From NCBI GenBank assembly GCA_945829115.1, contig CALZTP010000002.1:19055-83054 (forward strand): DNA of 64,000 nucleotides, read 5' to 3'. Made by a program: the position numbers and the translations under genes. Below are positions 47,221-56,190 of the stretch, in pieces. The notes below the pieces were generated by a model. The model was not told where the DNA came from, searched no databases, and saw only the letters and a program-made list of their open reading frames with translations. The stretch's first letter is position 1. Every line of letters begins with the position of its first letter. This DNA is from an uncultured bacterium (GTDB lineage: Bacteria > Bacteroidota > Bacteroidia > Bacteroidales > Bacteroidaceae).

Positions 47221-48086
47221 CAGTTGTCCTTTCTTGTTGTTATGGAGTCTTCGGCAGCACGCAGGAGGTTCAGGCGCTCATGGATTGTGGCATCGTCAAT
47301 GATACAAACATCACGGAGGTTGCCGAAATCTGTTGATAGCTCTATCATAAGGCGATAGGAAAGTCCGTCAGGGGAGTTATAGACATGGAGAATCTTTCCT
47401 ATGAGGATGTCTTCCGGAAATACGGAGCTATATCCAGAAGTAACCACCTTGTCGTATAACTTAAAATGAGCATGTCGGGGTATATCATCGACATAAGCAT
47501 ATCGTGAAGAGCCACCATTCCATCTGAGATATCCGAAGTAGCCTCTGTTTGCTATTCTGCAACTAATCTTTGAATGGGAAGAGAGCACAGGAATCACAAT
47601 ACTGTAGTTGAGGGAAGCCTTGTAAACAATTCCCACAACACCTGTTCCTGATACCACTCCCATGTCTGGGTGCACGCCATGGGCAGTTCCTTTGTCAAGG
47701 GTAATAAAATTGTCTTTCCGGTCGATGGAATTGCTCACCACCTTTGCCGTTATGATCTTCATTCCGCTAACAGAAGTCGGTAATGCTGTTTTCGAATTTA
47801 GGGTATCTCCCCGAAGAACTCTCACCTGCTCTGTCAGATGGTTAACCTGTTGCTCCAAAACAACATTTCTTTGAGAGAGCTGAGTATTCAATTCTGTTAG
47901 CGAGAAGAACTGATTTACCGCAGCAGACGCCTCATAGATCGTTCCAGAGACTATGTTTGCAGAGGTAAACCATACGCTTGACTGATATCCGTTATGTCGG
48001 AATAACAGTATGAAAGAGAGTAGTTCGAGGAACAGAAAGAGAAACCAATAATGGTATTTCTGTATAAAGACTGCAAGGTTGTGCAT
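47220..48086 (-). CDS. mreC: Rod shape-determining protein MreC
   Basis: N-terminal TM, coiled coil, ITLDKGTAHGVHPDMGVVSGTGVVGIV. Confidence 0.93.
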   Translation of the reverse strand: MHNLAVFIQKYHYWFLFLFLELLSFILLFRHNGYQSSVWFTSANIVSGTIYEASAAVNQFFSLTELNTQLSQRNVVLEQQVNHLTEQVRVLRGDTLNSKTALPTSVSGMKIITAKVVSNSIDRKDNFITLDKGTAHGVHPDMGVVSGTGVVGIVYKASLNYSIVIPVLSSHSKISCRIANRGYFGYLRWNGGSSRYAYVDDIPRHAHFKLYDKVVTSGYSSVFPEDILIGKILHVYNSPDGLSYRLMIELSTDFGNLRDVCIIDDATIHERLNLLRAAEDSITTRKDN

Positions 48087-48118
48087 GTAGGTTCTTATTT
48101 CGGGGTGTTATGTGGATG

Positions 48119-48252
48119 ATCTTTTCGTTCCCGCGTAAACAGACATTCTTGTCTCGAGAACAAACATTCTTGCCTCAGAGGACGGACTTTTCTTGCCTTA
48201 GAGAACAAATATTCTTGTCTCAGAGAGCGGATTTTATTACCAGAGAACGTGG
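48119..48252. repeat. Degenerate tandem array, 5-6 units of ~22 bp (ACATTCTTGTCTCAGAGAACAA)
   Basis: Units at 48143, 48164, 48186, 48209, 48231. Confidence 0.88.
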
Positions 48253-48268
48253 GAAACGAGACTAACGT

Positions 48269-48307
48269 AATAAGAATATCCCTCGCAAAGGAGGGATATT
48301 CTTTATT
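48269..48307. terminator. Strong hairpin between mreB and mreC
   Basis: AATAAGAATATCCCTC-GCAAAG-GAGGGATATTCTTTATT. Confidence 0.7.
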
Positions 48308-48379
48308 GAAACAATCACGGCAGGAAAATGGAGTAACACTTCACGAAAATGTATTAACCTCCCCCTCTACCGAGAATGA

Positions 48380-49402
48380 TTATCTCATCAGGAATGAGAA
48401 TTTGTCGACATTCTTAAGAGCGATGCCAGCACCCTTAGCAACAGAGTGCAGAGGGTCATCGGCAACATGGAACGGAATGTTTATCTTTGCCTGAAGACGA
48501 CGGTCAAGACCACGGAGAAGGGCACCGCCACCAGAGAGGTAAATACCGTTCTTCACAATATCCGCATAAAGCTCTGGAGGTGTGTTCTCAAGAGCATTGA
48601 GAACAGCATTTTCTATCTTTACAATAGTCTTGTCGAGACAGTGAGCAATCTCCTGATAGCATACAGGTACTTCCATTGGAAGAGCAGTGATACGGTTAGG
48701 ACCATGGATGATATAGTCTTCTGGGGCTTCATCGCCAAGGTCTGTCAACGCAGAGCCTACATGAATCTTTATTCGCTCCGCCATGCGCTCTGAAACCTTC
48801 ACATTATGCTGGCGAGACATATATTCCTGAATGTCTGCAGTAAGGTCGTCACCTGCAGTGCGGATAGAGTTATTTGAAACGATACCTCCAAGGGAGATTA
48901 CCGCAATCTCTGTTGAGCCACCACCAATATCAACAATCATGTTTCCTTCTGGTGCTTCTACATCAATGCCAATACCGATAGCAGCTGCCATTGGCTCGAA
49001 GATAAGATAGACATCTCTACCATCCGCATGTTCTGCAGAATCGCGAACAGCACGAAGCTCCACTTCTGTAGAACCAGAAGGGACACCAATAACCATTCGA
49101 AGAGAAGGAGAGAAGAGACGGCTTCCCGTATGAACCATCTTTATCAATCCGCGCATCATCTGCTCGCACGCAGAGAAGTCGGCAATCACACCGTCTCTCA
49201 AAGGTCTGATGGTGCGAATGTTCTCATGTGTCTTCTCATACATCATCTTTGCCTTTCCACCGACAGCAATCATTTTGTCTGTTCGACGGTCGAGGGCTAC
49301 TACAGACGGCTCGTCAACAACAATCTTGTCATCACTGATAATGATTGTGTTTGCAGTTCCGAGGTCCATGGCTATTTCTTGTACAAAAGAAAAGAATCCC
49401 AT
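48380..49402 (-). CDS. mreB: Rod shape-determining protein MreB
   Basis: AMDLGTANTIIISDDKIVVDEPSVVAL; MIVDIGGGSTEIAVISLGGIV; YLSGGGALLRGLD. Confidence 0.97.
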   Translation of the reverse strand: MGFFSFVQEIAMDLGTANTIIISDDKIVVDEPSVVALDRRTDKMIAVGGKAKMMYEKTHENIRTIRPLRDGVIADFSACEQMMRGLIKMVHTGSRLFSPSLRMVIGVPSGSTEVELRAVRDSAEHADGRDVYLIFEPMAAAIGIGIDVEAPEGNMIVDIGGGSTEIAVISLGGIVSNNSIRTAGDDLTADIQEYMSRQHNVKVSERMAERIKIHVGSALTDLGDEAPEDYIIHGPNRITALPMEVPVCYQEIAHCLDKTIVKIENAVLNALENTPPELYADIVKNGIYLSGGGALLRGLDRRLQAKINIPFHVADDPLHSVAKGAGIALKNVDKFSFLMR

Positions 49403-49464
49403 TGTTTTTCTGTTTGTTATCCTGTCATGCTATAAGCAATGACGGGGGTGATAATTTTTTTTGT

Positions 49465-50064
49465 TTATTTTGTAGCTTCAAACCATGCGTTGATGGCAGT
49501 GTCGTAATGACTGCTCACTCCAAATGCTCTTGTTGCAAACATACGGCGCTGAGCAAGTGTGGTCTCTGCTCCCTGCTCGTTGATAATATCAAGGAGAACA
49601 TTGTATTCTGCCTTTGAAGGGATAATCACAACATCGTTGAAGTTCTTTGCACCAGCACGAATGAGGGAGATGCCGCCTATGTCTATCTTCTCAATGATAT
49701 CTGCCTGTGAAGCACCACTGGCAACAGTCTGCTCGAAAGGATAGAGGTCTACGATCACGAGGTCAATCTCAGGAATCTCATACTGAGCCATCTGCTGCTG
49801 ATCACCTTCGTTCTCACGGCGACCAAGGATTCCGCCGAAGATCTTCGGGTGGAGTGTCTTCACTCTTCCTCCAAGGATGGAAGGATAGGTTGTTACATCT
49901 TCCACTTTCTGGCACTCATAGCCGAGTGACTCAATAAAAGTCTGGGTACCTCCTGTGGAAAGGAACTTCACCCCCTGCTCATTGAGCTTTGCGAGAAGCT
50001 GGTCGAGTCCGTCCTTATGGAAGACAGATACCAGCGCTGTTTTGATTTTCTTGTTGTCTGTCAT
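49465..50064 (-). CDS. purH: Stand-alone IMP cyclohydrolase (MGS-like) domain, corresponding to N-terminal part of PurH
   Basis: KTALVSVFHKDGLDQLLAKL..FLSTGGTQTFIE..VEDVTTYPSILGGRVKTLHPKIFGGILGRR; only 199 aa. Confidence 0.88.
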   Translation of the reverse strand: MTDNKKIKTALVSVFHKDGLDQLLAKLNEQGVKFLSTGGTQTFIESLGYECQKVEDVTTYPSILGGRVKTLHPKIFGGILGRRENEGDQQQMAQYEIPEIDLVIVDLYPFEQTVASGASQADIIEKIDIGGISLIRAGAKNFNDVVIIPSKAEYNVLLDIINEQGAETTLAQRRMFATRAFGVSSHYDTAINAWFEATK

Positions 50065-50115
50065 TGCTATACTATTATTTTTAATTTGTTTTTTCTATTT
50101 TTTTTAATGCAACGG

Positions 50116-50583
50116 TTATTGTGACTTTCTGATGATAACACCCACATCCATAACTCCTGGAAGAATTTCCCTTTTCATATCGTGCCGTATACGAACAGAA
50201 ATGCTATCGTTCTCTTGCAGACGGTATTTCCTGAACATTTGGGAATACTGATACAGAGAAACTCCACTTCCATTCATCTTTCCCTGACTGTCAGCAATAT
50301 CCAAGGTGAGCATATCGGTATGCGTCTCCAAAGAGGGATAAACGGTCTGAATCACTGCAAGCTGCAGATTTCGGAAGGGATAATAGTTGTTCAACCGCAA
50401 TCCGAGTTCAAGGGTGTAGTAACCCGATTCTGCCATTTTCGGAATACAGAACGTCAGTTCATCGTTCTTCTCCCATCCTTGGTCATCAACATGCTTAAAG
50501 GTATCGTAAACCCTTTGACTGCTACATGCCGTCAGAATCATTGTCGAAATTATGAGCAACGTGATGATGATGGTCTTTCTCAT
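50116..50583 (-). CDS. gldH: Gliding motility lipoprotein GldH
   Basis: Lipobox ILTAC; VYDTFKHVDDQGWEKNDELTFCIP..; next to RicT-like gene as in other Bacteroidetes. Confidence 0.85.
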   Translation of the reverse strand: MRKTIIITLLIISTMILTACSSQRVYDTFKHVDDQGWEKNDELTFCIPKMAESGYYTLELGLRLNNYYPFRNLQLAVIQTVYPSLETHTDMLTLDIADSQGKMNGSGVSLYQYSQMFRKYRLQENDSISVRIRHDMKREILPGVMDVGVIIRKSQ

Positions 50584-51685
50584 TCTTGCGTGATTTCTTC
50601 TTCTTTTTCTTCTTTGCTTTATCGAAGCGTGTAATATCCTCGCTTTCTATAATGTCCTTATGGCGAGATTCCACAATAGGACGATCTTCATCGCTGAGCT
50701 CCTCTGGCTTCTCTCCGCGCTTGTTCATTTCAATGATTTCATTTGCTCGCTCTGGAGTAATGGTCTCAAGATTTGAAGGAATGCGCTTATCGGTGGAATA
50801 GGTTATTGTGCCAGCAAGAATATCCTGCTTAAAGAAGAAATAATCGCTATCAAGAGTCTGCAAGACAGCCTCTCTTGGAGGGAAGCGCTTGCTGGCCTCC
50901 ATATAGGTGTCTACTTCATAGTTCAAACAACACTTCAGCTTTGCACACATTCCCGCAAGCTTCTGAGGATTCAAAGAGATATCCTGAAAGCGTGCTGCAT
51001 TGGTAGAGACGCTGGAGAAGGATTTTATCCATGTGGCACAACAGAGTTCCCTTCCGCAAGGTCCTGTGCCTCCTATTCGCCCTGCCTCCTGACGGGCTCC
51101 AATCTGTTTCATCTCTATGCGCACGTGGAAGACATCAGCAAGAACCTTTATAAGCTGTCGGAAGTCAACACGCTCGTCGGCAATATAATAGAAAATGGCT
51201 TTATTACCGTCACCCTGATATTCCACATCACCAATCTTCATCTGAAGACCAAGGTCCTTGGCTATCTGGCGACTTTCAATCATTGTCTTGTGCTCACGAG
51301 ATTTTGCTTCCTCCCAAACAGCTATGTCTTGCTCACGAGCGATACGATAGATACGCTTTATGTCGCTTTCAGATTTTATGTTCGCCTTTTTCAACTGAAG
51401 GTTTACAAGCTGACCAGTGAGAGTAACCACACCGATATCATGTCCCGGAGAGGATTCTACCGCAACAATATCTCCTTTCTTTAAGTCCAAGCCGTTGATA
51501 TTGTGGTAATACCCCTTACGAGTATTCTTAAACTGCACTTCCACAAGGTCTGTGGTCTCATTGTTGCCAGGAACATCTGCCATCCAGTCGTAAGTATTCA
51601 ACTGATGATCCTGACGTCCGCACCCTTTATGGCACAAGCCTCGTGAGCAGTTTCCTGAAATATATTTTAAGTTATCGTAGTTCAA
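50522..51685 (-). CDS. PSP1-domain protein (RicT/YaaT-like)
   Basis: VEVQFKNTRKGYYHN; RQEAGRIGGTGPCGRELCCATW; KLAGMCAKLKCCLNYE; K-rich and HHHH tail. Confidence 0.92.
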   Translation of the reverse strand: MNYDNLKYISGNCSRGLCHKGCGRQDHQLNTYDWMADVPGNNETTDLVEVQFKNTRKGYYHNINGLDLKKGDIVAVESSPGHDIGVVTLTGQLVNLQLKKANIKSESDIKRIYRIAREQDIAVWEEAKSREHKTMIESRQIAKDLGLQMKIGDVEYQGDGNKAIFYYIADERVDFRQLIKVLADVFHVRIEMKQIGARQEAGRIGGTGPCGRELCCATWIKSFSSVSTNAARFQDISLNPQKLAGMCAKLKCCLNYEVDTYMEASKRFPPREAVLQTLDSDYFFFKQDILAGTITYSTDKRIPSNLETITPERANEIIEMNKRGEKPEELSDEDRPIVESRHKDIIESEDITRFDKAKKKKKKKSRKNEKDHHHHVAHNFDNDSDGM

Positions 51686-51734
51686 AATCGTTGTTGATTA
51701 ATATGGTTTGAAAAATCTTATTTTCCTCACGACC

Positions 51735-52961
51735 TTACTGTTTCTTACGAAGAAGAAGAACGGTAAGGCGGAGAGCAGTATCGTAGAACACAATCTTTTG
51801 GTTTGTGTTCTGCGAGATGTCTCGCAATGCCAGTTCAAAGAGGGCGTTTATCTCTACCACGTTCCATTCGTTGATATACGGACCGAATTTCTGTACGAAC
51901 TGCTCCTCTTCTTTTGACATGTACGACAACTCAGGATTTTGGAAATTCGAGACGAAAGCCTCACGAATCATTCTCATGAAATACGTGAGCATGCGCTTCT
52001 GCTTCTCACGACCAAAACCGCCAGTAGTGTCGCTCCATTTCTTCATTCCCCTAACATCACGGGCATAGACTTGCCTCATGAGCATTTTGAAAAGGTCGAG
52101 GAAAAGACTTCGCTCAGAGTCTGGGGAGAGCATCTCAAGTGCAGTGAGCCAGTTGCCGTCAGATGCTCTGGCAAGCTGAATGGCATCATTCCTTTCTATT
52201 CCCCTTCGTGAGACAAGAGCGTCCACCATACTGTCTGTGTCTATCTTTGGCACCTCTATTGTCTGCACACGACTGCGAATGGTCTCAAGGAGCAATTCCT
52301 TTTTCTCTACGACGAGAATGAAGACCGTCTTTTCGGTAGGCTCTTCAAGAGTCTTGAGAATTTTGTTGGCACTTTCTTCATTCATGCGCTCAGCAAACCA
52401 GATAATAGCAACCTTATAGCCTCCCTGACTGGAAGTAAGTGATATCTTCCTCGAAAGGGCATCACTCTCTGCCGCTGTGATAATTGCCTGCTGAGTGGTG
52501 GTCTTTATCTGTTCGAGCCATTGGTCGAGAGTGATATAAGGTCCTTCTCGCTCAAGTATGTCATACCACTCCGCCATATAATCGTCACTGACCGGTTTAT
52601 GATCGGCAGCCATAGAAGCAGACTTGATGGTTGGGAAAGAGAAATGAAGATCGGGATGCTGCCACTTTCGAAGCATACTGCATTGTGGACAATGTCCGCA
52701 AGCTTCTGTTTTATCTTCCTCAACACCCGCATCATGCTCATCAGGAAAGAGACTTGCAGGTTCTATTCCGCTTGTTGGCTTCTTCCCTTTGTTCAAAGAG
52801 AATCGACAGAGAAGGGTTGATGCGAATGCCATTGCCAAGGCAAGGGTGCCATATCCGGTATCTCCACTAAGCATAAGAGCATGTGGAATACGAACATCTG
52901 AAACCAACTCTCTGAGTCGGTTTTTCACATCCTCTTGTCCGATAACGTCATTCCATTTCAT
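51735..52961 (-). CDS. holB: DNA polymerase III delta' subunit
   Basis: WNDVIGQEDVKNRLRELVSDVRIPHALMLSGDTGYGTLALAMAFAS; CGHCPQCSML; ANKILKTLEEPTEKTVFILV. Confidence 0.9.
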   Translation of the reverse strand: MKWNDVIGQEDVKNRLRELVSDVRIPHALMLSGDTGYGTLALAMAFASTLLCRFSLNKGKKPTSGIEPASLFPDEHDAGVEEDKTEACGHCPQCSMLRKWQHPDLHFSFPTIKSASMAADHKPVSDDYMAEWYDILEREGPYITLDQWLEQIKTTTQQAIITAAESDALSRKISLTSSQGGYKVAIIWFAERMNEESANKILKTLEEPTEKTVFILVVEKKELLLETIRSRVQTIEVPKIDTDSMVDALVSRRGIERNDAIQLARASDGNWLTALEMLSPDSERSLFLDLFKMLMRQVYARDVRGMKKWSDTTGGFGREKQKRMLTYFMRMIREAFVSNFQNPELSYMSKEEEQFVQKFGPYINEWNVVEINALFELALRDISQNTNQKIVFYDTALRLTVLLLRKKQ

Positions 52962-53184
52962 ATCCGTTCTCTTTCTATTCTCATTGTGTGACAGGCATCA
53001 TATATAGACACTACGATGCAAAGTTACTCATAATTTTTCAATTATTACACACATTAATAAAAAAAACAAATATTTTTAACCAAAGCATGACATTCCTCAA
53101 GATTTTCTGCCATTAAAAGGGACAAAAATAGACTTTCTCCACGTAATGGTTCAACGCATTTTCTCTACGCAAACATATTGGGAA

Positions 53185-53598
53185 TCACTTCTTTTTAACA
53201 AGTGTCATAACAGTCTTTCCTTCCTTGTTCATGACCTTCGCTTTCTTGCCATTTATTTCAACTGTAGCAGAATTGTCAAGAGCTTCATTGACAGCTTGCT
53301 CTATGTCCATGCTCTTGCCCATCATCCGTGTCATACCCATATTGCCAAAAGAAATATTGTTTCCTTTCAGTGTATAACCACCAAAGAAGGAATTGACAGT
53401 TGCATTTCCATTTACCTGTCCATTGCCGTCGAAGGTAATAGTGGCAGGCTTATCGCCGTTCTTGGTCTCCTTATCCATAGCCGTTACAATAGTCCATGTA
53501 CCGGTAAGATCTACTGTTTGCTGACATACTTTTTTATTACATCCACAGCTGCTGAGCACGAACGCTATCAGTGCAGTTAAAAATAGTTTTTTCTTCAT
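53185..53598 (-). CDS. META-domain (HslJ-like) lipoprotein
   Basis: SSCGCNKK lipobox; LTGTWTIVTAMDKE..ATITFDGNGQVNGNATVNSFFGGYTLKGNNISF. Confidence 0.8.
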   Translation of the reverse strand: MKKKLFLTALIAFVLSSCGCNKKVCQQTVDLTGTWTIVTAMDKETKNGDKPATITFDGNGQVNGNATVNSFFGGYTLKGNNISFGNMGMTRMMGKSMDIEQAVNEALDNSATVEINGKKAKVMNKEGKTVMTLVKKK

Positions 53599-53753
53599 TT
53601 TCTAATTGCTTTTGATTATGATTGTTTTTTCTGTTTCAATGTTTTCTGCCAAGAGGAAGAAGTGTTACAAGAGACAACTGTAATGCTCTTAAAGACGACG
53701 CTTCTTTGTAAAAGATATAGCCGCAAAAAGTCACATCGACTCCTCTCTTTTTG

Positions 53754-53761
53754 CAAAGGTA
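53754..53761 (-). promoter_or_regulatory. Promoter -7 element for META-domain gene (long leader)
   Basis: TACCTTTG on minus strand; no good -33 TTG. Confidence 0.4.
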
Positions 53762-53835
53762 CAGAAAAAATGAGAAACGAAAAGGGGTAGATTCTCTATT
53801 TCTCATAGGGATTCACCGCAAAAGTTGCAAAATGG

Positions 53836-54297
53836 CTATCTTTTTGATTTAAAGAAGTTCTGCATAAGGGTTTTGCATTCCTCACACAACACACCTTCTG
53901 TGACTGTAGACTTTGGATGGAAGGCACGAGGAGCATACTCCCGATATCCTCGCTTGACATCAGGACAGCCATAAACAATTCGTGAGATTTGCGCCCAACC
54001 AATGGCTCCCGCACACATCGGACAGGGTTCGACAGTAACATATAAGGTACAATCGCTGAGATACTTTCCCCCAAGAGTATTGGCAGCAGAGGTTATTGCC
54101 TGCATTTCTGCATGAGCAGTAACATCACAAAGTGTTTCTGTTAGATTATGTGCTCGTGATAGCACCCTTCCTCTTGACACGATAACGGCTCCAATAGGTA
54201 TTTCATTCTCCTCGGCTGCCAATTCCGCTTCTGCAAGTGCCATACGCATGAACTTCTCATCGTCTTTCTGCAATTGTTCTTTTTCGTTCATTGTCAT
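53836..54297 (-). CDS. tadA: tRNA-specific adenosine deaminase
   Basis: HAEMQAI and PCPMCAGAIGWAQISRIVYG zinc-binding motifs. Confidence 0.94.
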   Translation of the reverse strand: MTMNEKEQLQKDDEKFMRMALAEAELAAEENEIPIGAVIVSRGRVLSRAHNLTETLCDVTAHAEMQAITSAANTLGGKYLSDCTLYVTVEPCPMCAGAIGWAQISRIVYGCPDVKRGYREYAPRAFHPKSTVTEGVLCEECKTLMQNFFKSKR

Positions 54298-54328
54298 TGT
54301 TTTATGAAAATTGTTTTAATCGCCTTCC

Positions 54329-54420
54329 ATAGCCCCATAAGGCGACATAACTCAGGAGATAGCCACTGTAAGGGCAACATAATTTAGAGATAGCCCAGTA
54401 AAGGCGACCTAGCCTAGGAC
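54329..54420. repeat. Degenerate tandem repeat, 3 units of 30-31 bp (ATAGCCCxxTAAGGGCGACATAAC...)
   Basis: Units at 54329, 54359, 54390; related fragment near 54466-54490. Confidence 0.8.
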
Positions 54421-54494
54421 AGGGCGTGACTCCTATCTAACAGGCGATTCCCACCAATTGAGTCTTGTAAGGGCGGCATAATTTCATATCGCTA

Positions 54495-54552
54495 TGAAAC
54501 CCTGTCACCCCTTCGAGGTAATATGGAACTCTGTCACCCCTTCGGTGTTCAT
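54495..54552. repeat. 29-bp direct repeat x2 (TGGAACTCTGTCACCCCTTCG...)
   Basis: TGAAACCCTGTCACCCCTTCGAGG / TGGAACTCTGTCACCCCTTCGGTG. Confidence 0.8.
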
Positions 54553-54581
54553 TCATACAATTTCAGGGTATTCGAAAGAAA

Positions 54582-54606
54582 AGGGCAGACTGTTTTAGCC
54601 TGCCCT
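54582..54606 (-). terminator. Terminator of TPR-protein gene
   Basis: AGGGCAG/CTGCCCT then TTTCTTTC on minus strand. Confidence 0.7.
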
Positions 54607-54630
54607 ATAATAATATGGTTGATATACTGT

Positions 54631-56079
54631 TTACTTCTCGTAAGCCTGAAGAACCTGCTTTGCAATTGCATTTTCAGGGTCGAGCTGAATGAGCTTGTCA
54701 AAGTAAGGCTTTGCACCCTCCATATCGTCAGCGAACTTGAAGAGGTAGATACCTACGTAAGTATAAGCCTCCTTGATACGTGTCTTGTCAGCATCGCTCT
54801 TAATGCCTGCTGCCTCAATAGAAGTGATGAGGGCATCATAGTAAGGGCGTGCAAGTCCCTGCTTCTGATCTGGGTCGAGGATCTGGATTGTACGAGCAGA
54901 CATGAAGTTAGAATAATCTGCTGATGTTGGGAACTTCTCGATCATATCCTTATAGATAGAGAGAGCCTTGTCAACAGTTGCCTTCTGCTCTTCACCACTC
55001 TTCTCTGCTGCCATGTTACGATAGATATTAGCAAGACCAGCATAGTCGTTAGCATTTGCAGAAGTGTTGAGCTTGAGATACTCCTCATACTTAGCAAGAG
55101 AGTTATCGAGGTCGCCCTTTGCCTTGTAAGTGTCAGAGAGCACCTTGAGAACAGCAGCCTTTGAACTGTTGTCGTCAGAAACCTCGAGCTGCTTAGTGTA
55201 ATACTTGAGAGCCTCGTCGAAGTTCTTCTGACCAGCATAGGCAAGACCAGCGAACTTATAGTCGTTTGCAGAGATTTCAAGAGAGTCGCTCTGGTTGAAG
55301 AGGCGGTCTACATAAGAAACAGCCTTATCGAAATCCTTAAGCTCTACAGAGTTGTAGAGAACAAGACGGTTGTAGCCAGCATTGCGAGGATTGCTCTTCA
55401 AACCATGTTCTGCAATCTGACGAGAGAGGTCGTTCTTCTGGCTTGCGAAAGCAACAAGAGCATACTCAGTCATATAGTAAGAACCGAGTCTGTCATAATC
55501 AGGAAGCTGTACCTTCTGGAAGCACTCAAGAGCGAGAGGCATATAAGCTGCATTCTTTGTTGCAGAGAGGTAGTAGATATGACCAGCCTCAGCGTCTACA
55601 GGATATGTTGGGTCGACAGTGCGGAGCTGCTCAAGAGTCTGTACAGCCTGCTTTGGGTCACGACCACGATAGATAAATGCGTACTTCTTGTAAGCCTCTG
55701 GGTTCTGTGGATCGAAGTAGATAGCATTCTGATACCATGAAGCAGCATCACCAGGATTGTCGTTCAGCACCTCGATGTCACCTCTGAGGATATAGCCGAG
55801 GGCAGACTTTTTGTTTGCCTTGATAGCAAGCTCTGCATATACTCTTGCGTTCAGTGTATCCTTAACGTCAAGGTATGCACGACCAAGCTTTGCCACCTCA
55901 GCAGCATCCTTCTTAACAGTCTTGTAAGCCTGCTTTACTAACTTCTCTGTCTCCTTTGCGTTTGACGCATTTGAACTCTTGATGGCCTTCACAGCGTCAG
56001 AAACTGACACCTGAGCCATTGCTGGAGCGCTGATGACTGTCATCAGGGCTCCAATTAAAAAATATTTGATTGTCTTCAT
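54631..56079 (-). CDS. Secreted tetratricopeptide-repeat protein
   Basis: Signal peptide; multiple TPR-like helices (AYAGQKNFDEALKYYTKQLEV etc.). Confidence 0.85.
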   Translation of the reverse strand: MKTIKYFLIGALMTVISAPAMAQVSVSDAVKAIKSSNASNAKETEKLVKQAYKTVKKDAAEVAKLGRAYLDVKDTLNARVYAELAIKANKKSALGYILRGDIEVLNDNPGDAASWYQNAIYFDPQNPEAYKKYAFIYRGRDPKQAVQTLEQLRTVDPTYPVDAEAGHIYYLSATKNAAYMPLALECFQKVQLPDYDRLGSYYMTEYALVAFASQKNDLSRQIAEHGLKSNPRNAGYNRLVLYNSVELKDFDKAVSYVDRLFNQSDSLEISANDYKFAGLAYAGQKNFDEALKYYTKQLEVSDDNSSKAAVLKVLSDTYKAKGDLDNSLAKYEEYLKLNTSANANDYAGLANIYRNMAAEKSGEEQKATVDKALSIYKDMIEKFPTSADYSNFMSARTIQILDPDQKQGLARPYYDALITSIEAAGIKSDADKTRIKEAYTYVGIYLFKFADDMEGAKPYFDKLIQLDPENAIAKQVLQAYEK

Positions 56080-56190
56080 AAGCTATGATATTTTTTCTGT
56101 TTTATATTGTATTCTTTTGTTTTCGCATTCCGCTAGTGGTGATCATAATTACTGCCGTTATAGACTGATAGCGACATCATTTTCTTCTTT

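Noticed and set aside
50522-50583. 61-bp overlap of gldH and the PSP1-domain gene as a frameshift or fusion
   Set aside because: Both proteins look complete at this end: GldH keeps its signal peptide and lipobox, and the PSP1 protein has a normal charged tail. Treated as ordinary overlapping genes.
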